A DNA stretch of 64,000 nucleotides from contig NW_004457712.1 of NCBI RefSeq assembly GCF_000313135.1, forward strand, positions 426,557 through 490,556, read 5' to 3'. Shown here piece after piece: positions 1 through 10,400 of the stretch (position 1 is its first letter; the number at the start of each line of letters is the position of its first letter). This DNA comes from Acanthamoeba castellanii str. Neff. Taxonomy: Eukaryota > Discosea > Longamoebia > Acanthamoebidae. Made by a program: the position numbers and the translations under genes. The notes under the pieces were generated by a model. The model was not told where the DNA came from. It ran no database searches and saw only the letters and a program-made list of their open reading frames with translations.

Positions 1-2793
1 TCTTACCCAATCATTTTATACTCTTCATCTGTCTCACAGTCTCACGTTCTCCTTGCTTCTCAAGCTGCGGGAACATCGCCTGTGCGTGCTTGAATGCCTC
101 TACTTGCCCAGACAATTCGTACGTTTACATCTGTTCGTGTGTGTAGTCTTGGCTCATTCAACGTTCAATGTGTCAGGTGCTTCTTGAACGAATGCCGTTC
201 CTTGTGAGCCTGGACCTGGACATACTCCGAAAGACTGTTTCGTGGGAGGCGTCGCTCAAATTCGACCATGCCAAGCGACGCTTGACCGAGGGCAAGGCGT
301 ACAAAGCACAGAAGGTAGGCCACTCGCTGCTTGCGCTCATGCTGTTAGGTTTTTGTTAATACTGACCCCCACGCGCTGCTTCAGTTGATTTGGCTGTCGA
401 TCCGTTACCTCATCTTCGCCATCCAGTTGATCGACAAGGTGAGATGATCTCTTTAGTGGAGCCCTGTTGTGCTCAGCACTAACCCAAATGGCATTGGCGC
501 AGGGCCACATTCATGACTTCCAAGCGGCCAATGAGCTCTGGGCGAGTACGCACCTTTGCAAGCTTGCAGCACCCTTGGTGAACCACTCACTCACTCTTGT
601 TTCTGTCCTACCGCAGAGATCTGTCAAGAAGAGGTCAAGGATTGGGACTACGTAGAGGAGAACTTCCGGCCCATCTTCAAGGCCTACGACAGTCAGTTCA
701 AGCTCATGCGGTACCACCACTCTTCATTCGCTCGCGGCCAATGCTGCATGAACTGATTGCTGTGGTGATGCAGGAACTTCAACGACTTCTACAGCAAGGA
801 CGACCTTCAGTCCAGCACGTGGCTGGCACTTCACATGCACCCATCCACGAACACTACCAAGGCCGAGGTACTGTCTCACAATTGCAGCGGGGCCATTGAT
901 GCGTGACTGACACAACTGTTATGGCTCAGGTCCAAGCGTCTGATGACCCCGCGAAGCTTCACACGCTGGCGATCGTCAACTATCTCCGAAAGCATGGTCT
1001 GAAAAAGCTGGAATCCGAATACACGATCGTATCTTGCCGGTTGGTTGATCCTCACTACTGTGGCATAGCTGCCCTCTGACAATACATTGATCTCTCTCTT
1101 CTGCAGACATCGCAAGTACCCAAACCTTGTGCAGCTCTCGTCGACCGCGTTTACGACCCTGGTACGACATGGAATCATCTTTGGCTCTGTTGGGTGTATC
1201 TCACAATGTCATGGACACTAGGACGGCGATGTGGGAAGATCAGCCAAGGCACTGATCGTGGACGAGAATTCGAATTGGGAGGTGGTGGCCTACTTCTACC
1301 CCCAAGCGGTGCACGCCATTGATGGCTCATACCAGGCGCTGAAGTGGGGTGAAGTCAAGGTCTACGAGAAACTGGGTACGGCGAGAGCCTTGGCCGCAGT
1401 GGAAGCTTCTACCTTGCACGGCTGATGGGTGGTCCGGCAATTTATGTGACCTTGCAGATGGCGCGCTCGCCGTGCTGTACCACTACAAGGACGAGTGGCA
1501 CGTTGCGACTGCACGTATGTAGCCCACCCCTTTCCACTGGTGATTCAGAGCTCACTACTGACCGAGCCCCGTTATGGTGCTAGGTGTTCCCGATGCTGAC
1601 GAGGCGGTCTGCTGGAAGAGCCTCTCTGGCGAGGCATGTACCAAGGCCCGCATGGCAAGGGGTTGATAGGACTTACATAACCCATGGGTCTCCCTCCCCT
1701 TTTTTCCACCGCAGGTCCCTCCAAAGCAGACCTTCAACAAGAAGTTCTGGGACACGTGGACTGCACTGGGCTACAGGCAACCGAAGGACATCACCAAGTA
1801 ATTCCAGCATCCCAGTTTGTGTGGTCACAATTGTGAAATGAGTCTAAAATGTGCGATGTCTGTGGCAGATGCTACATGTTTGAGCTTGTGGCTGACGACT
1901 TCCGTCGCATTGTGCGATACGAAGCGCCACGCATCGTCTTGCATGGTGTGCGAGATATCACCACCCTCCTCGAGGAAGACCCTGGGGTGTACGCTGTACG
2001 TAGGCTTGCTGTTGATGTGTGTGAGGGCTATGGCTCATCCATGACTCGCAAACAGAGCCAGAATGGTTGGGAGTGCGCGCGAGAGTTTCCGCATCTGACA
2101 ACTCATGAGGAGATACTCAGCGCTACCAAGGGCCTCAACCCGTGGCAACAGGTACGCAAATCATTTGTTGCTGTTTACTTCCAATTCGCTGTGTGCTTAC
2201 CCAAATCCAGGCCGGCTTTGTCGTGCGTGATGCATTGGGCAATCGGATCAAGTACCTCTCGCCCCAGTACATGGCCTTCTTCTTCGCCATGGGCTGGCAA
2301 AACAAAGGTGCGTCCGGATCCCAACTCTCTCTCTCTCTCTCTCTTTTGCCACACGACACACATGACACACCTCCACCGCACACGGCACGACTCATAGAAC
2401 CCCTCTCCAGGATTCGGTCCTCTCAATCTGGGCGGAGAGAACTTCGACTTTGACTGCCTGGTGGAGGTACACCGCTTCGGGGCGGAGCACACCTTCCTCC
2501 ACTTCTTCCCCAAATGGGCCGAGCTGATGGCGCAGGCTGCCGGGGAGTATGCCGAGCTGGTGGCCCGCTTCGACGCCTACTATGCCCAAGTTCGCGAGGT
2601 GACCGAGCAGCGGGAGCTCGCCCAGCGAGTGAAGGCGCTCGCGCTGCCCAACAAAGCGTGGCCGGCTCTCATCTTCGAGATGAAGAAGGAGGACGTCCGT
2701 ACGGCGCGCACCTTCTTCGCCTTCATTCCCCGTTCGCGCTTCCTCAAGGTGTGGAAGAGCCACCGCGACCTCTTCCGCAAACCCCGCACGTGA
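1..2793 (+). CDS. RNA ligase, T4 Rnl1-like (5' partial)
   Basis: Multi-exon gene entering from the left edge. The ligase region begins near 1106 (RKYPNLVQL, then ALIVDENSNWEVVAYF). The nucleotidyl-transferase motif I lysine is formed across the splice near 1373/1459, giving EKLDGALAVLYHY (KxDG). Downstream are YMFELV followed by RIVRY (motif III region), GFVVRD (motif IV, usual E replaced by A) and RIKYLSPQY (motif V region), in the order known for T4 RNA ligase 1. Ligases of this family seal 5'-phosphate and 3'-OH RNA ends through an enzyme-AMP intermediate. The upstream exons (about 40-1060) encode a helical segment with KFDHAKRRL and HIHDFQAANELW, which resembles helical parts found beside pol-beta-type nucleotidyltransferases; this is a weak match by eye. 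The 3' exon ends at tga 2791-2793. One intron (about 1622-1711) seems to need a GC donor to keep frame. Confidence 0.72.
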
Positions 2794-2960
2794 TGGGGCA
2801 GAGAAAGAAAAAAGAAACATGAATTTCTTTTCGCTTTGATCCTTTTCTTTGTTTTTCTCTCCTTTTCTTTTGGTGCCGCAGCTTCTGTTGCGTGACAGGA
2901 CTTCAGGCTGGGCGTAGGAGGTTCCGTTTCTTCTGTCAATGTCGTGCTTGTCCGAAGAGG

Positions 2961-4726
2961 ATGCGAGAGAGCGTGTTTGATACTATCCTCCTGGTGGCGA
3001 CCCTGGTGCTGTTGCTCGGCTGCCACGGCTGGGTAGCACGAGCGCAAGGCAGCGATTGCATCCACGATCCGAGCAATGTGACATGCACCAACTTCACCAT
3101 GCCCTCAGCCCTCGTGCAGCAAGGGATAAGCGGCAACTGCCAAATGATGCCCAACATGGTCGGTTGCACCGTCGAGCGCATTTGCACATCTCCAGATTCA
3201 TCGCGAGGTGTCACAAGAAGCCCCTACTGCGCTGAATTCTCTGTCCTCAAGGGTACATCACATCTCCGCTCACTTGATTTATTCTGTGGTTTGATCGGTG
3301 CCTTCAACAGCCACACGCTCATCGTCGGACAATTTTCGTGGTGTTGTTCCCTTTGGTGTTGTAGATCTGTGCGTCGACATGCCTGGTATGTCCCCATGCA
3401 AGAACTACACGAGCATGTGCTCCAACGTGTCGGTTGTTGCGGAGTGTAGCATGAAGGTACATGCAGTCTTCACTCCGGCCTGTTGGCGTTGCCTTCTGAC
3501 TCTTCTTGTGTTCGGCTTGTGAATGCAGTCACTGCCTTTGCCCAAGACGATGGCACTCTCCAACACTGTAGAGAAGATGTGCGACGCGATGTACATGGAG
3601 CCGTGCAGCAAGTGCAAGAAGCAGGTATGGATCTTCCTTGCCACCTTCACGAAGATCGCCACAATGCTAACCGTTTGTGTAACGTGCAGGGCAAAATGCT
3701 TCAATGCGATCTGCTGCAAGTGTACAGCGACCTCTGCTTGGTATTGCTGCGCACCATCATAGCTTGACAACGTTGCATGGGCTCACACTGTTCTTCCCTT
3801 TCTTCAGTCCATGTGGATGGATGGATGCGAAGAGTGGCAGAACCTGTGCAAAGTGATTCCCGATTGGCCGCTCTGTGCCTCCGGCCCCGGTGAGGAGGTA
3901 CGCATAGACCCGAAGTACACATTGCACCACTTGCGCCTAGTAGGCTAAACCAGTCTGTTTCTGTTCTCCTAGATGCCCATGATGAGGATGTACTTCCACA
4001 ACAGTCTGCTAGACTATGTGCTATTCAAGGTGCCCTGGCCCTTGGCGCCTTTGTCCTTTGTTGCTCCTCTTTTGCTAACGCTTGTCACTTTGTTTTTGTG
4101 TCATGGTGATGTCGCAGGAGTGGGTGCCGCGAAACTGGTGGCAGTACACATTGACCATCATCGCCATCATCCTCCTGGGCATATTCTACGAGCTGCTCAA
4201 GGTGGGCCGATCGATCTGGGAGGGCTACATGAGCAAGCGCAGGGAGGCCGAGGTTTTGGGGTTCGCTATTCAAAGGCAAGCCCAGTTCCCTTCCTCATCA
4301 GGAAGGGATCCCTTGTTTCGAGCCGCCCGCACTTACGGATCGTTCGTGGGCAGGGAGGACCACCACGGCATTCACAGCGGGTTGGACGATGCGGACTTGG
4401 GCCACGACCACAAGCACCACCATCATCAGTCGCGATCCAGCTCTGGTAACCACTTCTCTTGACCCCTCGTGATGCGACAGAATTGCTCAATCGGACGTGT
4501 GTGCGACACTGCAGTGTGGGAGAGTATCAAGGGCTGGGACTGGAAGGTGGAGATCCCACGGGCCACGATGGCCTTTGTGGAGACGCTGATCGGACTGGTC
4601 CTCATGTTGGTCGCGATGACCTTCAACGTAGGCCTCTTCCTCGCCGTGTGCGCCGGTGCCTTCCTTGGTTCCCTCTTCTTTGGTCGATTCGCCAACTTCG
4701 CTCACATGAAACAAGGATGCCACTAA
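2961..4726 (+). CDS. Ctr-type (SLC31-like) copper transporter with Cys-rich ectodomain
   Basis: The start ATG at 2961 opens a signal peptide (TILLVATLVLLLGCHGW). A luminal or extracellular region of about 200 residues follows, rich in Cys with several N-glycosylation sequons. Next come MPMMRMYFH, TM1 (WWQYTLTIIAIILLGIFYEL), a cytoplasmic loop with a His-rich stretch (HDHKHHHHQ), TM2 carrying MLVAM and TM3 carrying GAFLG. MxxxM in TM2 and GxxxG in TM3 are the signature of Ctr trimers, which import Cu(I) across the plasma or vacuolar membrane. At least six introns are visible; the joins SVLK/DLCVDMP and RSSS/VWESIKG keep frame. The ectodomain is longer and more Cys-rich than in animal CTR1. Family assignment is firm; location in the cell is inferred. 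Confidence 0.83.
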
Positions 4727-4886
4727 ATACAGCACTCTTTCGAGCCTCCCTTCTGCGTGTGGTCGTCTCGTGTCGTCTCGTGCGCCGTGTGTCGGTATGA
4801 ACAACAAAGTGTCTATTTACTACGGCGATGAAAGTAAGAGAGAAAGAGAGTGAGTGAGAGCGTTCGACGAATCTCGTCTTCTGGCT

Positions 4887-5249
4887 CTACTCGGAGACGC
4901 TGGGGTCGGCCCGCCTCCAGCTGAGGTTGGCCTCGAGATTGGAGTGCTGGAACTCGTCGCCCTCCAACAGGTCAGAGTCGTTGTCCATCACGAGGGGCGG
5001 GCGGCCCTTGGACTCGTGCTCGAGTACGTCGCCCTTGCGCTGCATCTTGGCCGGGTCGGGGTGGTTCTCGCCGGGCTTCTCGCTGTGGTGGGTGCCGCGG
5101 GCCTGCTGACGCTCGAGTACCTCGCCGTAGCCGCCGTCGCCGAGCCTGGCCTCACTGGGGGCGTTGGACACTGCCCTCAGGCTGCCGCTGAGCGAGACCA
5201 TGGCGGGCCTCCACTGCTGGCTTCCTCGGCTGACGATGGCGCGGTACAT
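4887..5249 (-). CDS. Small hypothetical protein, probable mitochondrial leader
   Basis: Uninterrupted 120-codon frame on the minus strand with an ATG at 5249. The first 30 residues are basic and Ser-rich without acids (MYRAIVSRGSQQWRPAMVSL), as expected of a mitochondrial presequence. The centre holds a hydrophilic block, GENHPDPAKMQRKGDVLEHE, with a look of conservation, and the C terminus is acidic. I do not recognise the family. It lies head-to-tail upstream of nothing obvious and is convergent with the copper transporter. It could be a small mitochondrial or stress-related protein, but no function can be assigned. Confidence 0.5.
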   Translation of the reverse strand: MYRAIVSRGSQQWRPAMVSLSGSLRAVSNAPSEARLGDGGYGEVLERQQARGTHHSEKPGENHPDPAKMQRKGDVLEHESKGRPPLVMDNDSDLLEGDEFQHSNLEANLSWRRADPSVSE

Positions 5250-5612
5250 GTTGTTTGTTGTGGGGGAGGAGGGTGTGGGTTTGGGTCGTGTTGGGTTGTG
5301 AAGTGATTTTACACTGCTCTCATTCCGCCCTACTTATGCGCTGGGAAAGGTCCTTTACCTGGTCAAGGCGAGGTGGTGGATTCTGGGGAAAGAAGGAGAA
5401 AGCTGGCTGGAACACACTCGAAACTGCACCATCCACTAAAGATCGCCGTGGCGATTCGGAGCTTGTTCACATGCTCCCAAGGTGATCCTCTGGGTCCCAA
5501 CTTTAACTTGGTTGGTTGCACAACATCTTGTCCTGCTGCTAGTGAGAAATTGCGATGAAACGCCAGCACTCGGAGTTACAACAAGCGCTCCACACATTGC
5601 GATTGGTTGGCG
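5250..5612. other. Intergenic, promoter of 4887-5249 gene and 3' flank of R3H gene
   Basis: No convincing coding frame, RNA gene or repeat seen. It should hold the 5' flank of the small minus-strand gene and the 3' flank of the SPAG7-like gene. Confidence 0.4.
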
Positions 5613-6187
5613 CTAGAAATGTGCGCCTTCCACTTGCTTGTCTGGCCTCACCTCTCTCTCGGCACCCACACGCTTGATAGCTTCCTCGGACGGCGCAGCG
5701 TGCTTCTTCCACACGATCGTGTGCCTACCACGCTCCTCTTCGCCCACCGAGTAAGATACCAGCCCTCTCTCATCTGCGCTTTCGTGTCTGGTGGCCGTCG
5801 CTCGTGAGCCCAAGAGATGCAGCATTTCGCGAGTGTTGGAAGGCAGGCGTACACCAGGTAGCGACAGACTTTGTCCATGGGCGGGAAACCGATCGAGGTC
5901 AGCTTGGGGTCACGCACAAAGGAGTCCAACTCTCGGTCGGCCTTCTCCTTCATGGTCACTAGCTTCTCCGCACTCTCGACAACTTCATGTTGGGCTGAGG
6001 CAGGGTATTGGAAAGGGTGGAGGGCAGAAGGAGAAAGCGAAAACGAAAGCGAAGCACGCGCACCTTCTTGGTACAGCGACTCTCTGTCAATCGCTTTGTG
6101 CGCACCTCCTCCTTGGTTGAGCATGTGCGTGATCATGTCCAAGTGCACCGTGCCTGGCGCTTCATTGCTCGACGAAACCGACGCCAT
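5613..6187 (-). CDS. R3H-domain protein, SPAG7-like
   Basis: Three exons on the minus strand. Exon 1 begins at the ATG at 6187. It splices to AQHEVVESAEKLVTMKEKAD (intron about 6003-6064), and after FPPMDKVCRYLV to HESADERGLVSYSVGEEE (intron about 5782-5861), ending at 5613. The R3H-type core and the following TIVWKKHAAPSEEAIKR match the layout of human SPAG7 (core ending in a KKEFAPSDEEL-like stretch). R3H domains bind single-stranded nucleic acid; the role of SPAG7 itself is poorly known. Length, about 140 residues, is shorter than the animal protein, mainly at the C terminus. Confidence 0.72.
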
Positions 6188-6396
6188 ACTTGTGTCTTCT
6201 TCCTCTTGCTCCGTAGCCGGGTCTAGTAATTCGCCCTACACTGTTCCTGAAACGTATCTTCTCTGCGGGTGCCGTGGTTCGACCACCACCCACCGACAAC
6301 TCACGGGGACGAGTGAATTTTCACAGGCGAGGAGGAAAGGACTGTATTGACATGTTTGAGGGAGAAGGGGACGACGAGAAGAACTGGAAACTGCGC

Positions 6397-7014
6397 TCAC
6401 GAGACACAGGCGCGCTTCTGGTTGAAGAGGGAGACTCGCTGATTGGCCCACACGAACTGCTTGCGTCCCACGAACTCGGGGTAGACTGGAGGCACGAAGA
6501 CGGCCTCCACGATGAAGGGGGCTTGGCCGGCGTCCGTCAGCCACAGGCACACGTCGTCCCTGGTCCGCTTCATGACGAAGGCCAGGGTCTGGGGTTCGAG
6601 GTCCGGCGACATGGTACCCTGCGGCGGTTGCCTTCGCTGGCACAAGGAGTCAAGCAGCCATCGGCCGCTGGTCTGGTCGAACGTGCCGCGCACGAAGATG
6701 TCGACGGTCGTGTTCGCTTGGCTTGAGGTGCTCAAGTTCTGGGCTCCGACCACTTGCCCGATGATCAACTCCGTGGGGGGGTCGGCCGTTTTGGTGATTA
6801 CCTCCGAATGCAGCCCGGCCTCGCTCCAGCCCTGGTAGCCGACCTTCGTTCTGGCCGCGCCATCGACCCAGAACTCACAATTGTTGGCTGCGAAGGACCT
6901 CCGGCACCCCAGCTCAGCCTCCACGGTTCGGAGTGTTGCCGGAGAGATGGCGCCGACTGCGGTGGTAGCCAAGAGCAGCGCGAAGCAAGCGAGAAGGCTG
7001 GTATAATACTTCAT
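6397..7014 (-). CDS. Secreted protein of unknown function
   Basis: Single-exon 205-residue frame with ATG at 7014. Residues 1-22 form a clear signal peptide (YTSLLACFALLLATTAVGA). The mature part has five or six Cys, sequons (QNLSTSS, ANTT) and no membrane segment, so secretion or lysosomal delivery is likely. The phrase GRWLLDSLCQR and a repeated FVW/FIVEAV pattern suggest a beta-rich fold. I do not recognise the family. It is divergent from the F-box gene at 7427. Confidence 0.6.
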   Translation of the reverse strand: MKYYTSLLACFALLLATTAVGAISPATLRTVEAELGCRRSFAANNCEFWVDGAARTKVGYQGWSEAGLHSEVITKTADPPTELIIGQVVGAQNLSTSSQANTTVDIFVRGTFDQTSGRWLLDSLCQRRQPPQGTMSPDLEPQTLAFVMKRTRDDVCLWLTDAGQAPFIVEAVFVPPVYPEFVGRKQFVWANQRVSLFNQKRACVS

Positions 7015-7426
7015 GACGGGTTGAGCGAGTGGCGGCTGTGAGAGGAAGTAAGAATAGACCGGTGTGAGGCCTCAGGAACAAGAGGGCCTCTAGTCTCGCC
7101 GCCACACGGAGCCCAAGAGACTTGCACAAAGCACGTCAGCCGCTCCGCCTGAAGACCCAGCGCTTCTGTTGGCTAGCACATGCTCGATCCCTTGGCTCCG
7201 TGAGTTTACTGCACTCGAGCCTACAGAGCGCCGCTTCACTTGAGCAGCATCCACGAACTCTCTTGGGACCTTGTTTTGGGCCTTGTGATCTGATGTCGAC
7301 ATTCGGAATGTTTTGAAATTTTCCAAACAAATGTGGTATTCGAATAATGCAGGTTGGAGAAATGAAAAAAGAAACAAGGGGGTAACCACCAGCATCTGTC
7401 GCGGATAGGTACCTAGGGAGGTTAGC
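7015..7426. promoter_or_regulatory. Divergent intergenic region
   Basis: A 412-bp gap between the start of the secreted protein gene (minus) and the F-box/ARM gene (plus), so it must carry both promoters. It includes an A/T-richer patch near 7310-7345 against the GC-rich background. No defined motif is claimed. A 160-codon minus-strand frame overlapping it is not credible as a gene. Confidence 0.4.
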
Positions 7427-10400
7427 TTGATGGAAGAGGAAGGAGGGGACCGCCGACAAGATGAAAGAACGGCGATGTTGGCGCCCGCAACGGCCCCTTC
7501 CCTTTCAACGTTGGGTGGACTGCGAGATGGATCAGAAATTGATGAATGGGGACATACCCACAGCCTCGACATATTGCCTGAAGAGCTGGTGGCCTACGTT
7601 CTCCACTTCCTTGGACCTGAGGAGTTGCTCTCAAGCGCGGCCGTTTGTCGCCAGTGGCGCCGCCTGGCTGACTCCTCGCCGAAATGGCGAGATTTGGCCC
7701 TCTCTCGATGGCCTCCCTCCACCTGCGATCCTCGAAACTACGCAGGCAGCTGGAAATCCCTCTACCTCGATCGCAACAGGTACTCCTCCTGAATAAATCA
7801 ATGCGAGGGACCGTTTATAGGGACTTTCGCGTGCCTAGGTGCCTGGACTTGCAGTTGACGATGTTGTTTGTTTGTGTCGGCTGCAGGTGTGGGCGCATGG
7901 GAGCGTTCAAGTGGGAGATTGGCGGCTTTCGTCGCAAGAGAGCGCGAGAGAAGATAACCTCATCGTGCTTTCACGTCGGCGGCTGTACGTGGCGCCTTGA
8001 ATGCTATCCAGGCGGTGCGACTGCTCTCTCTCTCTCTCTCTTCCTCTCCTGCATGCGTACTGGCCATCAGTCGTGTGTGGAAGGCGTCGCTCGCAACACT
8101 CACACGATCCTGCACTGTTCAGGTCTCATACGCGATCAAGTCACCGATGGTGGCACGCTCTCGCTCTTTCTTCGCCACATCGATCCGGCTAAGGAGGCTG
8201 CGGTCATGGCCATAGCCGCCGAGCAGGTCGCACAGAGTGGAGGTACTTGGCTTCTCTGATTACTGGACCACTACGCTTCTGGGTTGCTCACCTACTGTGC
8301 TGCAGCGCAAGGCGATGAAGAAACAGGCCAGTCTGAGCCGGCAAACACCACCGTTCAGGACGCCTTTCCGTACCTTGATGAAGACGAAGGCGACGTCGAG
8401 TTTGAGAACGACGTTGACGATACCCATGACGGCTCCGCAAGAACTACGCGTTCTCGTAGCATCAACAAGGTCGACGGCAACTGGGCTCGGATAGTGGCCT
8501 TCAATATCTTCATTGTAAACAGCATGAACAAGCGGCTCACCATCGGCAAGCGATCGATCAACGAGTTCCGCAAGAACGAAGAGTGGGGGTATGTCATCCA
8601 CAGACGAGTAGTGATTGTCAACGACTTGTACTCATACACCCTGTTTCTCTTGCTGTGTGGTGCCAGCTGGGGCGACTTTGTGGCCATGTCAAAGTTGGAG
8701 GAAGCAGGTTTTGTGATGAGCGACAAACAAGAGGAATCGGAGGACCCGATAGCGGACGGAGAAGAGAGGGCTGCGCGGGAGAGAGAACGCGAAAAGGTGG
8801 CGGCTCTGGAGGAAATCAAAGAGTCCCCGCCCGACGAGTATGGCACGCTCACGATCGAGACCTTTGTCGTCGTTTCTGATCCGTCCGAAGGTATCTTCCA
8901 CTCTCTAACTTTTCTAATGTTGTGTTTTTGGATCTCACACGCGCTCACTAACGTGCTGTGGCTTCCAGGCAAGGTGACCGTCGAGGAGCTGCTGCGAACA
9001 TTCATATCGGGCGTGTTCTCGAGCAATCCCACGCTTCAGGTATGGCCAAGCTACTGTGGCGGTATAAGACCAGGCAATTCTGACCCCAGTGTGCTGTGAT
9101 TACTTTCTTCGTCAGGGCGTGTGCCTGGGGAAGATGGACGAACTCTTGCAGATGCATTCGTCGCCCACCTCCATCCTCGGGCCGATGAGCGACGAGAGTC
9201 ACACCTATCAACGTATGTCTGCTCATTCGTCTTGACCTCAAGTTATTGAGCCCGACCTGCTAAGCTCCTCCTCGGCAACAGACGAAGCAGATGGCAAAAA
9301 GACGATGCTGGACCCGTGTCCCAATGCAAAGCTTCGGGCAATCATCAGGAAGCGAGGTTGTATCGGCAAGATACTCGCCCTCTTGCATGATTCTACACTG
9401 GACATCGAGCTCCGGGTGTCGGCTGCCGGTATCTTACAGGTACGCCTCCTGCTCAGCCGCATACCGACGGGGGCGCACAGACGGTCACAGGCCCTTTCTT
9501 GAGTACTAGTACATCGCTAACGGTTGGTGGTTCGGTTCACAGACGCTGGCGTTCAATGACTACAATGACGACAAGGCCATCATCGATGCCGGTGGGGTAC
9601 CCATCTTGCTTGCCGCCCTTGCGCCCGAGGCCCACGGAGAGAACAAGCGAACACGAGTGGACCTGCAGGTGCGTTACTTGGCATTGCCCGGGTGCTGTTT
9701 CGATTACTCAGCGTGGAGCTCGATTGCGTGCCATCAGGTGTGCGCTGCGGGCACTCTGCTGAATCTTCAGCTATGTAAAGAATCTTCGCACATTGTACTC
9801 AAGGAAGGAGGTACGCACGTACTATCCAATAATGGAGTCTGCGCAAGGGCCTCATCTGTGCTCTTGATTGATTGATTGATTGATTCACCCCAGGAGTGGC
9901 CATTTGCATCGAACTACTGAGGGCACAGACCGACATCGACCTCCTCCAGGAGGTGGCAGGCGTCATCGCCAATGCGGCTGTATGCGAGGAAGACGGAGCC
10001 GTCATTGTTAGCCGGCTCGGTGGGATAGCCCCGCTGATGAAGCATCTTCAGCCCTCTGGTTCGGCTCAGCGCACCCTATCGGCTTTTCCTTCCGAGTGGA
10101 CACTAACTTCAATTCACGCGCCGGCCTGCACAGAAGACCTCAACGATTCGATGGGAGAGGACCCGGCGGTAGGTCGCTACACTAACATTTATCCCCGACC
10201 AAGCGATGCTCAATCCATGGATCCCACCGTGCTGCAGCTCAACAGGTAATCATGACCCACGCAGACCGGCACCAGAAGCTCGAACCCAACACTGACGGCC
10301 GTTGTGAACAGTGCGATTGCGTTGCAGTTTGCGATCCGTAATTCGCCGTCCGAATTTGGGGCAAAAGATATGAGCGCCTACGTGCCGACGCTCAAGAAGA

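Noticed and set aside
7090..7572. 160-codon minus-strand frame between the secreted protein and F-box genes
   Set aside because: It overlaps the F-box start, lacks a recognisable motif and has a composition like a non-coding shadow.
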